From positions 1 to 9,756 of the forward strand of contig VSPV01000100.1 in the NCBI GenBank assembly GCA_009775605.1: DNA of 9,756 bases, given 5' to 3'. Both the position numbers and the translations under genes were made by a program. The DNA comes from Paramuribaculum sp. (GTDB taxonomy: Bacteria > Bacteroidota > Bacteroidia > Bacteroidales > Muribaculaceae). The notes beneath the pieces are model-generated. The model had not been told where the DNA came from. It saw only the letters and a program-made list of their open reading frames with translations, and made no database searches. Shown in pieces: positions 1 to 5,533 of this stretch; the first letter of the stretch is position 1, and each line of letters begins with the position of its first letter.

Positions 1-123
1 GGTTATGATAGTGTGAGTCATGATATGGTTTGGTCTATAGTTATAAACCACCTTCCACTTTTAAAGGAGGAGGTTTTCAAAATTTTAACCGAAATCGAGG
101 ATAAACCGGCACAATCTAAATAA
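1..123 (+). CDS. C-terminal end of an unidentified protein (5' truncated by window edge)
   Basis: Frame 1 is open from the first base to a TAA at 121-123, giving 40 residues. They begin GYDSVSHDMVW and end EDKPAQSK. The composition is protein-like: a hydrophobic stretch (WSIVINHLPLL) followed by a charged, probably helical tail (KEEVFKILTEIEDK). The codons are clearly AT-richer than in the rest of the window, where genes favour G or C in the third position, so the gene may have been acquired from elsewhere. An intrinsic terminator about 20 bases after the stop supports a real gene end. The family is not recognisable from this tail. The call rests on the open frame, composition and terminator only. 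Confidence 0.5.
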   Translation, partial: GYDSVSHDMVWSIVINHLPLLKEEVFKILTEIEDKPAQSK

Positions 124-143
124 ATTTGCTCGTCAGGAGGAAA

Positions 144-166
144 GCGCAGGATGCGCGAATTTTTTT
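144..166 (+). terminator. Rho-independent terminator after the leftmost gene
   Basis: A perfect 5-bp stem GCGCA/TGCGC (144-148 with 152-156) closes a GGA loop and is followed after three bases by seven T residues (160-166). It lies 20 bases after the TAA of the leftmost gene and fits termination of that transcript. The stem is short, so it may act with help from other factors. It overlaps the start codon of the small ORF at 151-246, which weakens that ORF. Confidence 0.55.
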
Positions 167-246
167 ACAACCGGTTGCGACAGCTGCCGGAAAAAGAGGC
201 CAACAGATTTCCCCGAGGCAAGCTGCGGAGCATGCGCGCCTCGTAG
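151..246 (+). CDS. Possible 31-residue basic peptide (uncertain)
   Basis: An ATG at 151 opens a 31-codon frame ending in TAG at 244-246. The peptide starts MREFFYNRLRQ and ends KLRSMRAS. It is strongly basic, with about eight Arg and two Lys, and has no membrane span. A textbook Shine-Dalgarno AGGAGG sits at 135-140, ten bases before the ATG, which is unusual in this window, where real genes lack one. Against it, the start codon lies in the loop and right arm of a terminator hairpin, and the surrounding DNA looks like repeat or RNA sequence. No function can be proposed. It could be a chance frame within a structured element. Confidence 0.2.
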   Translation: MREFFYNRLRQLPEKEANRFPRGKLRSMRAS

Positions 247-345
247 TGTGCGTAAGCGTGTGGCCTCTGTCGGGTTCCCATGCTTTCGCCCACTGCGGCA
301 TCGCCATTCCCAGGCTCGCCACAGGTGGCACAGACAGCGTTTCCC

Positions 346-370
346 CCCGCAGCTAACGCAGCGGGTTTTA
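346..370 (+). terminator. Weak terminator-like hairpin
   Basis: CCCGC (346-350) pairs with GCGGG (361-365) across a 10-base loop and is followed by TTTTA. The T-run is only four long and no gene ends directly before it, so it may equally be one helix of a larger folded RNA in this stretch. Confidence 0.2.
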
Positions 371-379
371 CAGAACCCC

Positions 380-482
380 GCGGCTCCGCCGCTCCGAGTT
401 GGCTTACCTTACACATAGGGTATTGCAGACACATTTTAACAACCATTATTTTACTTTGATCCAGAAATCGCCGCTCCGCGGC
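380..482. repeat. Segment bracketed by two mirror hairpins with identical loops
   Basis: The hairpin at 380-392 is GCGGC-TCC-GCCGC and the one at 470-482 is GCCGC-TCC-GCGGC: the same loop with the arms exchanged. The segment also carries direct repeats CGCCGCTCCG (387-396 and 469-478) and CCGCGGCT (378-385 and 476-483). Between them lies a 77-base AT-rich core. Such an arrangement is typical of small intergenic repeats (REP or MITE-like) or of a structured RNA. Read on the minus strand, the 470-482 hairpin followed by GATTT could also be a weak terminator for the small gene at 531-710. Confidence 0.4.
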
Positions 483-530
483 TATCAATCATTCATTCGG
501 ACGACGGAGCCCGACCTTCCCGTTCACCGG

Positions 531-710
531 TCAGTTATCCCAAAAATATTTTGACCTTTTCTTGCGCCTCTTCCCTCCCATCCACGGCAAACCGTCAGTA
601 TATGGATTTTCATTCCGATTCAGCGGGTGCTTCGTTGGCCTCCTTTTTTTCGGTAAAAGGAGATTGGATATAAAGATAACAACCAGAGAAACCAGAATAA
701 TTTCTGCCAT
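531..710 (-). CDS. Small single-span membrane protein, 59 aa, function unknown
   Basis: The ATG is at 710 (minus), giving 59 residues. A TTG two codons upstream (716) would add Met-Ile but is less likely. Residues 2-19 (AEIILVSLVVIFISNLLL) form one hydrophobic membrane helix. The rest is short, hydrophilic and very basic, with clusters PKKRRP and GGKRRKKRSK, and ends in YFWDN. By the positive-inside rule the C-terminal tail should face the cytoplasm, possibly near membrane lipid or nucleic acid. No Shine-Dalgarno is present, as usual for this phylum. A TAnnTTTG box at 743-736 could drive it. It is divergent from the ABC operon and has no gene partner on its strand. The clean topology argues for a real gene, but the family is not recognised. 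Confidence 0.5.
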   Translation of the reverse strand: MAEIILVSLVVIFISNLLLPKKRRPTKHPLNRNENPYTDGLPWMGGKRRKKRSKYFWDN

Positions 711-735
711 AATCAACCGTTTTCATCACAGATAA

Positions 736-743
736 CAAATATA
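736..743 (-). promoter_or_regulatory. Candidate -7 promoter box for the small membrane protein gene
   Basis: On the minus strand the bases read TATATTTG, matching the Bacteroidetes -7 consensus TAnnTTTG, about 26 bases before the ATG at 710. No TTTG is seen at the expected -33 spacing, so the match is partial. Confidence 0.35.
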
Positions 744-815
744 CAAATAATCCATACCGAAACTGTTGATATCTTTCGATGATGACCTCCTCTTATTGTT
801 AATAATTGTTAACGA

Positions 816-847
816 TTTGGCGGAGTTGAGATGTCATTATACCTTTG
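816..847 (+). promoter_or_regulatory. Primary sigma promoter of the ABC transporter operon
   Basis: TTTG at 816-819 (-33 box) is separated by exactly 20 bases from TACCTTTG at 840-847 (-7 box). This matches the Bacteroidetes housekeeping consensus TTTG-N19-21-TAnnTTTG fully. Transcription should start about 5-8 bases after 847, inside the inverted repeat that follows, leaving a leader of roughly 15-20 bases to the ATG at 871 or about 35 to the ATG at 889. Confidence 0.7.
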
Positions 848-869
848 CTGTACCACTTTGATAGTACAG
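848..869 (+). promoter_or_regulatory. Operator-like inverted repeat, probably bound by the operon's GntR regulator
   Basis: CTGTAC (848-853) and GTACAG (864-869) are a perfect 6-bp inverted repeat with a 10-base spacer. It lies immediately after the -7 box and over the expected transcription start, where a bound repressor would block initiation. The core reads TGTA-N12-TACA. From memory, the B. subtilis YtrA operator has a similar pattern (TGTA and TACA half-sites about 13 bases apart). Because the operon encodes a YtrA-type regulator, autoregulation is the natural inference. Confidence 0.5.
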
Positions 870-870
870 T

Positions 871-1737
871 ATGACAAATCACCATCCCATGGAAAATGAA
901 ACGGTAATTTTCAATCAGGCGGCAATAGGATATTCACAACGGATTCCTGCGCTGCGCGATGTAAACCTGAGGCTGCATACATCGGCAATATATGGTCTGT
1001 TCGGGGAAAACGGCAGCGGCAAGACCACCCTGCTCAACACCATAACCGGTGGCATACCAACTCTGGCAGGCTCGCTGACTGTAGAGGGCTTCGCAATGCC
1101 ATGCCGCGATCCGGGGCTTCTATCAGGACTTTTCTATGTTCCGCAATATCCCCGCACAGCCGCTCTGACACCCACAGCAATGGCCGAATGCTACGGCCCA
1201 CTCTATCCGCGATTCTCCCATGAGCAATTTGCCGACAACATAAAACTGCTTGGCGTGGACACCCACAGAAAAATGACGAAAATGTCGCCCGGCGAAATAA
1301 AGAAAGCTTTGCTTGCATTGGCATTTGCCACCGGATGCTCTCTTATTTTGCTTGACGAGCCTCTGAATTCACTTGACATGGGTGGCAAAAGGGCGTTTCA
1401 GTCACTTCTCGCCCGCACCGACATCACAGACAAGACTATTCTTATATCATCCCATTCAGCGCCGGAGCTCCAGAACATCATCACTGATGTGATAATGCTT
1501 TACGGACGGAGGGTGATAATGGATTCCTCCATCGACGCACTTGCCGAAACCTTTACATTCGGCTCTACAGCGGGATACTGCGACGACATAGTGTTTGAAG
1601 AAGGTCTCAGGACCATAGGAAGGAATCATGACGGCGTATACTCCGACCCCGACATAGAACTGCTATATACCGCAATCCATCAGAGCGAATATTTCCGCAG
1701 CATAATATCAACCGACCCCATTCAAGAAGACAAATGA
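871..1737 (+). CDS. ABC transporter ATP-binding protein
   Basis: A 288-residue cytoplasmic ATPase that should power the membrane protein encoded next. All nucleotide-binding motifs are visible: Walker A GENGSGKT (45-52), Q-loop Gln92 in YVPQYP, signature SPGEIKK (139-145; the usual LSGGQ is altered to MSPGE), Walker B LILLDEP (158-164) with catalytic Glu163, D-loop NSLD (166-169) and switch His195. The C-terminal 80 residues after the H-loop are an extension of the kind seen in ABC-2-type exporter ATPases. The start is ATG 871, but ATG 889 (MENETV) is a good alternative, because it sits further from the operator and transcription start. Neither has a Shine-Dalgarno. The stop overlaps the next start as ATGA. 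Context (GntR repressor, ABC-2-like permease) suggests export or envelope-stress response rather than nutrient import. The substrate is unknown. Confidence 0.85.
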   Translation: MTNHHPMENETVIFNQAAIGYSQRIPALRDVNLRLHTSAIYGLFGENGSGKTTLLNTITGGIPTLAGSLTVEGFAMPCRDPGLLSGLFYVPQYPRTAALTPTAMAECYGPLYPRFSHEQFADNIKLLGVDTHRKMTKMSPGEIKKALLALAFATGCSLILLDEPLNSLDMGGKRAFQSLLARTDITDKTILISSHSAPELQNIITDVIMLYGRRVIMDSSIDALAETFTFGSTAGYCDDIVFEEGLRTIGRNHDGVYSDPDIELLYTAIHQSEYFRSIISTDPIQEDK

Positions 1738-2465
1738 TAAGATTAGCCCGACTCTATATCTGCAGCCACTGGCGCCGCGACTTATCCATCACCGCCATAT
1801 CGGCAGCCATCTCCCTGCTCATCATATTTTGCTACTCCCCTTCTCATGCACGGTATGTGGGATTATGGTGGATTTTCACCTGCGTGGTCAACACCGCCCT
1901 CACATCCCTGCGCGGATGCTTCGATGCCGAACAGTGCATATCGCCCTTATTGCTGCCAGTAGGCGAGTCCACAAAATTCGCGTTCACCGCCCTGCGCACT
2001 CTCGTGATTTTTCCCATCCTTTCATACGGTGTGATGCTCGCTCCGCTATACATTCTGGATCACAACACTTTTCTCACCATAGCCCGACTGCCCTTCAGAA
2101 CCCATCTCCCTCTCTACCATCTTCCGGTGGTATCATATTTTCTGGCGTGGTTCTGCTCGCTCGGCCTGCTTTTCTCCACCTTCTCCCCGAAATGGAGATG
2201 GATAGCCGGTGTTACTCTGGGCATTATAGCAGCCGTAAGCGTCTCGCTGCTCGATGTGACAGGATCCCTGTCGTATCCTTTCATCGGCACGGACCTCAAC
2301 ATATGGGCTGACGGTGTGGAATGGCACTCAGTCTGTTCCTGGACCGGACTGCCGGTAAAAGCCCAGTATGCGGTATCATATCTCTGGCTTCTGCTGCTTC
2401 CCGTAGCCGCCATAGCAATCTCTTATTTCCGTTTCAGAGAAATCAGATTCGAGCGATGGAACTGA
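1734..2465 (+). CDS. ABC-2-like permease, six predicted membrane spans
   Basis: A 243-residue integral membrane protein starting at the ATG of an ATGA overlap with the ATPase gene, so the two are translationally coupled. Hydrophobic segments lie at about 17-34, 42-59, 86-108, 131-149, 156-174 and 212-231. A loop after the second span reads LLPVGESTKFAF (72-84). This resembles the LP-x-S-x-K motif I associate with Bacteroidetes ABC-2 type permeases, where it lies on the cytoplasmic side before a span. The N-terminus (RLYICSHWRRD) is basic and should be cytoplasmic. One such subunit would pair with two ATPase copies as a homodimer. Overall family assignment comes from topology and gene context, not from a diagnostic motif, and the exported substrate cannot be told. 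Confidence 0.7.
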   Translation: MIRLARLYICSHWRRDLSITAISAAISLLIIFCYSPSHARYVGLWWIFTCVVNTALTSLRGCFDAEQCISPLLLPVGESTKFAFTALRTLVIFPILSYGVMLAPLYILDHNTFLTIARLPFRTHLPLYHLPVVSYFLAWFCSLGLLFSTFSPKWRWIAGVTLGIIAAVSVSLLDVTGSLSYPFIGTDLNIWADGVEWHSVCSWTGLPVKAQYAVSYLWLLLLPVAAIAISYFRFREIRFERWN

Positions 2466-2821
2466 AAGACAACAGGCCCGTATTCATCCAGATAAAGGAA
2501 TGGGTGGAGGACAACATCCTGAGCGGACGCTGGAGCATAGGCCATCAACTCCCCTCGGTGAGAGAAATGAGCGCAAAGTTCCGCGTCAACGCCAATACAA
2601 TTGTGCGCACATACGAGCATCTGGGATTCGACAGCACGGTAAGAAGCGTGAAAGGAGTAGGCTTCTTTGTGGCCGAAGGTGCCTGCGAGTCTATAAAAGA
2701 ACGGCGCCGTCAAGCATTCTTCGACGAGCTTCTGCCTCTATGCATCAGGCAGATGGAACTGCTTGGCATATCACCCGATGAAATAATTCCAATAATAAAA
2801 AGACATGAAAACAAGCAATAA
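2456..2821 (+). CDS. GntR family transcriptional regulator, YtrA type
   Basis: A 121-residue DNA-binding protein. ATG 2456 lies inside the permease gene (10-base overlap) and gives the normal GntR N-terminus MELKDNRPVFIQIKEWV. The longer frame upstream is only a shadow of the permease. The winged helix spans about 8-74, with the hallmark LPSVREMSAKFRVNANTIVR (32-51) and the wing GVGFFVAEG (68-76). The C-terminal part (77-121) is short and helical, RRRQAFFDELLPLCIRQMELLG and following, the size expected of the YtrA subfamily, which is devoted to ABC transporter operons. It has no large ligand-binding domain. It probably represses the promoter at 816-847 through the inverted repeat at 848-869. 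The inducing signal is unknown. In B. subtilis the related regulator responds to certain cell-wall antibiotics, which is only a hint here. Confidence 0.85.
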   Translation: MELKDNRPVFIQIKEWVEDNILSGRWSIGHQLPSVREMSAKFRVNANTIVRTYEHLGFDSTVRSVKGVGFFVAEGACESIKERRRQAFFDELLPLCIRQMELLGISPDEIIPIIKRHENKQ

Positions 2822-3260
2822 AGTAGCAATATCGGCAGCAATAATACTCGCAGGGCTTCCGGCCATATCGTTTTTCCTGAACAAGAATGCCGCTTCACGC
2901 TGCAAGTCGGATATAACGGAATGCCTGCGGACCATGAGTTCCGACACCGTGAGAGTGGTATGTTACCAGGGGCCAAAAGCCACTCCGGGACTGCTATATG
3001 TGAGGCCGCTGCGCCACAGATTCGGTTCCTGTATAAACCTCAACATCGAGCCGGAAGTTTCACTGAAAGGCGACACTCTTTCGATTTCCACCGACGACCC
3101 GAGCGCAATCTATCAGGGAACCATACGCCTGCTGAATCTGTGCGAAGCCCGGCTAAACGATACCGTGATTTCATTCCGGCCCGTGAAAAAACTGCCCACC
3201 GATTCTATACCGGCTGACACCGTCACGGCTGCACATCCAGAACACAAACCCCTCAAATAG
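2805..3260 (+). CDS. Hypothetical membrane-anchored extracytoplasmic protein, 151 aa
   Basis: ATG 2805 overlaps the end of the regulator gene by 17 bases, and the frame runs 151 residues. Residues 5-25 (NKVAISAAIILAGLPAISFFL) form a signal anchor or uncleaved signal, with Lys3 and Lys6 at the cytoplasmic face. No lipobox is evident. The remainder is soluble and predicted outside the cytoplasm, with alternating beta-like strings (DTVRVVCY, LLYVRPL, INLNIEPEVSLKGDTLSIS, QGTIRLLN). It has four cysteines after the anchor (33, 40, 53, 80) plus Cys113. The beta-rich half faintly recalls the DUF2807 (head GIN) proteins often found beside such regulators, but it is too short and the similarity too weak to assign. 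The tail is Thr/Pro/His-rich. Its place between regulator and TIKI-type protein suggests a role in the same stress or export function. Unrecognised family. Confidence 0.6.
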   Translation: MKTSNKVAISAAIILAGLPAISFFLNKNAASRCKSDITECLRTMSSDTVRVVCYQGPKATPGLLYVRPLRHRFGSCINLNIEPEVSLKGDTLSISTDDPSAIYQGTIRLLNLCEARLNDTVISFRPVKKLPTDSIPADTVTAAHPEHKPLK

Positions 3261-3269
3261 ACAACTGCC

Positions 3270-4862
3270 ATGTATAAAACACTAACCATCTCCTTAGTTG
3301 CACTTGCCGCTGCCGCTGCCAACGCGCACAACATCACCGATTCCTTTACCGGCAATTATCCCGAAGGCTTTAAAGTTACGGAAATCGGGAAGACCGCACG
3401 GGAGCTTTGCCCTGACTCCGTCAGCCCGTCCACTCCACTCGACTTTTACCGGCTCAGAAGCTGGGTAGGCATAACGGGCAAGAAGCGTCTGTGGGCCGAT
3501 ATTTCAACAAAGCGCTTTGATTTCGACCGCAACGCTGCGGACGCGCCTGTGGATTCAGCATTGAGAAAACGGATGCTTGACGAACACGTAAAAGGCATCG
3601 TCACATACCGCGACTCCGCGGCTGTAATAGTAGTGAGAAATTCGCCAGAATATCTGATACTTGACTGGACGTGGATAGAAGACGGCCGATGGGTAAACGG
3701 CGGACAAGGCCTCGCAGGAAACGAACAGGAAATAGCCGACATAATCAGCCGTCAGCTCCCCAATATTCTGGCTAACATACCGCGGATCGACCAGATACAC
3801 CGCGTGCCTGCCGACGTCACTCCGTTCGCATCGTTTCTTGCCGGAGTAAAAGACACGCCCGAAGAGTTTCTTCTGAAAAGGCTGCGTGACCACCGACTTG
3901 TGATAAACGGAGAATACCACCGCCGGAAAGTGTCATGGGACATGCTGCGACGCCTGATAGCTCTGCCAGACTTCCCGGAAACTGCAGGCACGGTGTTCAT
4001 GGAACTTCCCTCGTGGCGCCAGCCCGACATGGACGCATTCATGGCTTCCGACACTCTTGATGCAGAAAAAGTACTTGATATTTTCCGCGACGAGCAGCCC
4101 AACGGATGGTGGGACCGCGGAGAATTCGATTTTCTGTGCGACCTGTGGAGACTCAACCACACTCTTGCACCGTCAAAGAAAATAAAAGTGGTGCTCGCCG
4201 ACTATCAGATACCCTACTCAAGGATTAAAACCATGGCCGATACAGAAGAGAAGGAAGACCGCAACACCCACATGGCCGATGTGATAGAACGGTATATATC
4301 CACATCTGCCGATTCTCGCCACTGTCTGTTTCTGGTCGGGTGCGGCCACGCCTCCAAAACCGACATTCCGGGCTCTGCGTCGACACCGAGCGGTATGACT
4401 CCCGCGCTTACAGCCGGAGCCCAGCTTGCGCGGCGTCTGGGCGACGACAACGTATTCTCAGTGATGCAGCACAACATATCCACCGACAATTCCGGGCGTT
4501 ATTCCTCGAAGCCGCGCGGCGGAATGTTCGACCGTGCCTTCGAGCTCAACGGCAACCGGCCGATAGGGTTCAAGCTCAAAGGCTCCCCCTTCGGCAACGA
4601 GCCTTACGACGGGATGTATGAGATTAAATACGACCACCGCGCCGGAACCTACGCCGACAATTTCGACGGATTCCTTTTCCTGCACCCCCTCGACAACGAA
4701 CCGCACAACACTCCACTGATGGAAGTGTTCAGCCAGTCGTTCATCGACGAGATGAAGCGGCGTGCGGAAGTGCTCGAATTCAATGACAGAAAGTGGATAT
4801 GGTTCGGCACCATGGCCGATGAAATGACCATTGAAAGCATAGCCAAAGCCCTTGGCGAATAG
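3270..4862 (+). CDS. Exported ChaN/EreA/TraB (TIKI) superfamily-like protein, 530 aa
   Basis: Starts at ATG 3270, nine bases after the previous gene, so it belongs to the same operon. Residues 1-19 (MYKTLTISLVALAAAAANA) are a classic cleavable signal peptide, placing the protein in the periplasm or outside. The N-terminal 180 residues are unrecognised. From about 205 the sequence shows the pattern of the TIKI/ChaN/erythromycin-esterase group: LVINGEYH (210-217), a strand with MELP (244-247) followed by RQPDMDAF, RNTHMADVIERYI (331-343), and LFLVGCGHASK (353-363). The Glu and His residues (215, 217, 245, 334, 360) are candidate metal or catalytic ligands. Members of this group are haem-binding proteins, macrolide esterases or metalloproteases, so the exact activity cannot be chosen. 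The very C-terminus (FNDRKWIWFGTMADEMT) is unassigned. Cotranscription with an exporter suggests processing of a molecule outside the inner membrane. Confidence 0.6.
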   Translation: MYKTLTISLVALAAAAANAHNITDSFTGNYPEGFKVTEIGKTARELCPDSVSPSTPLDFYRLRSWVGITGKKRLWADISTKRFDFDRNAADAPVDSALRKRMLDEHVKGIVTYRDSAAVIVVRNSPEYLILDWTWIEDGRWVNGGQGLAGNEQEIADIISRQLPNILANIPRIDQIHRVPADVTPFASFLAGVKDTPEEFLLKRLRDHRLVINGEYHRRKVSWDMLRRLIALPDFPETAGTVFMELPSWRQPDMDAFMASDTLDAEKVLDIFRDEQPNGWWDRGEFDFLCDLWRLNHTLAPSKKIKVVLADYQIPYSRIKTMADTEEKEDRNTHMADVIERYISTSADSRHCLFLVGCGHASKTDIPGSASTPSGMTPALTAGAQLARRLGDDNVFSVMQHNISTDNSGRYSSKPRGGMFDRAFELNGNRPIGFKLKGSPFGNEPYDGMYEIKYDHRAGTYADNFDGFLFLHPLDNEPHNTPLMEVFSQSFIDEMKRRAEVLEFNDRKWIWFGTMADEMTIESIAKALGE

Positions 4863-4888
4863 GGTTCATTAAACCAGGATTTCAGAGG

Positions 4889-4954
4889 GTGACGCGCCGG
4901 CCAGTGCAAATTTTTATCGGCAGGGATGCAATTTTTCGGCATCCGGCGCGTCAC
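4889..4954. repeat. Nested inverted repeat with internal direct repeats
   Basis: Perfect 12-bp arms GTGACGCGCCGG (4889-4900) and CCGGCGCGTCAC (4943-4954) enclose 42 bases. Inside are two related direct copies, TGCAAATTTTTATCGGCA (4905-4922) and TGCAATTTTTCGGCA (4927-4941), differing by a three-base gap. The second copy is itself a hairpin, GGATGC (4924-4929) with GCATCC (4939-4944), which shares two bases with the outer right arm, so the two folds compete. There is no T-run after the outer arm, so it is not a standard intrinsic terminator. No flanking target-site duplication is evident. It sits between the ABC operon and the sigma factor gene and may be a small intergenic repeat or a switchable RNA structure. 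Confidence 0.6.
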
Positions 4955-5007
4955 ATAGCTGTAGCCGATTAACAACAGGCTGCCACAAAAGTATACGCCA
5001 ACACGAA

Positions 5008-5520
5008 ATGACACGGCAAGAAAAAACAGATTTGTTCAACACCATTCTCGCAGAGCACTGCAACCTTATCTACAAGGTATGCCGTGGTTATGCGTCGGAC
5101 GATGACCACCTGAAGGATCTTTATCAGGAGGTGCTCGCCAACGTGTGGGAGGGGCTTGAATCATTCACCAACCGCTGCCGTCTGTCTACGTGGCTTTACC
5201 GCGTGGCAATAAACTCCTGCATCACCGACTTCCGCCGCTCGGGGCGTCACAGCACAGGGCGTGTGAGCATTGATGATATAGGACGGGAATTGCCCTATAT
5301 TCCAGACGACCGCATGCATAAGATCAAACTTATGTACAGACTCATATCAGCTCTGGACCGCGCCGACCGCGCGCTGGTGATGATGTGGCTCGACGGGCAG
5401 TCATACGAGGAAATATCCGAGGTAACCGGCATAAGCCGAAATAACGTCGCCTCGCGACTGCACCGCCTGCGCCAGCGTCTGGCGGCCGCCAACCCAGAAA
5501 AAACGAACACTCACCTCTGA
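5008..5520 (+). CDS. ECF-type RNA polymerase sigma factor, 170 aa
   Basis: Directs RNA polymerase to a special set of promoters. Sigma region 2 spans about 10-78: core-binding helix DLYQEVLANVWEGLESF (37-53), then STWLYRVAINSCITDFRR (60-77), the -10 recognition part. Sigma region 4 spans about 108-158, with the helix-turn-helix QSYEEISEVTGISRNNVASR (131-150) and LHRLRQRL for -35 contact. Regions 1 and 3 are absent and the length is typical for the ECF group. ATG 5008 gives the normal N-terminus. No Shine-Dalgarno and no housekeeping TAnnTTTG promoter is seen on its strand. The gene lies 13 bases before a membrane protein gene, as ECF sigma factors often precede a membrane-bound partner. Target genes are unknown. 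Confidence 0.9.
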   Translation: MTRQEKTDLFNTILAEHCNLIYKVCRGYASDDDHLKDLYQEVLANVWEGLESFTNRCRLSTWLYRVAINSCITDFRRSGRHSTGRVSIDDIGRELPYIPDDRMHKIKLMYRLISALDRADRALVMMWLDGQSYEEISEVTGISRNNVASRLHRLRQRLAAANPEKTNTHL

Positions 5521-5533
5521 AATCATACCTGTT

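Larger units (their letters stand above)
124..530. other. 407-bp stretch without a convincing long gene; GC-rich and rich in hairpins
   Basis: Both strands have open frames here (126-356 plus, 165-488 minus), but their residue composition (many Arg, Ala, Gly, Cys, Pro) looks like random translation of GC-rich DNA. Several inverted repeats are visible: AGAGGCCA 195-202 with TGGCCTCT 261-268, enclosing CGAGG 214-218 with CCTCG 239-243; GCCAC 318-322 with GTGGC 325-329; CCCGC 346-350 with GCGGG 361-365, then TTTTA; and two hairpins at 380-392 and 470-482. Bases 400-468 are by contrast AT-rich. The nested pair at 195-268 suggests a folded RNA. The translated strings seem familiar to me from short hypothetical proteins in gut Bacteroidales, which would fit a dispersed repeat, but this is memory, not a search. 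Confidence 0.4.

Noticed and set aside
126..488. Open frames of 76 aa (plus) and 107 aa (minus) in the left intergenic stretch
   Set aside because: They overlap on opposite strands, lie across hairpins and repeats, and have an Arg/Ala/Gly/Cys-rich composition without domain-like pattern; treated as translation of a repeat or RNA element.
1829..2311. 160-codon open frame inside the permease gene
   Set aside because: Shadow of the membrane protein gene in another frame, with His/Arg/Ser-rich composition and no support from spacing or context.
4889..4954. Intrinsic terminator of the ABC operon
   Set aside because: The strong outer stem has no T-run after it and its loop is 42 bases, so it does not fit the standard form.
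4986..4993. TAnnTTTG box on the minus strand pointing from the sigma gene toward the nested repeat
   Set aside because: No -33 partner and no gene on that strand downstream.
4971..4996. Possible ECF-type promoter (AAC ... GTATA) before the sigma factor gene, suggesting autoregulation
   Set aside because: The motif is too short and the spacing not decisive; such matches are frequent by chance.
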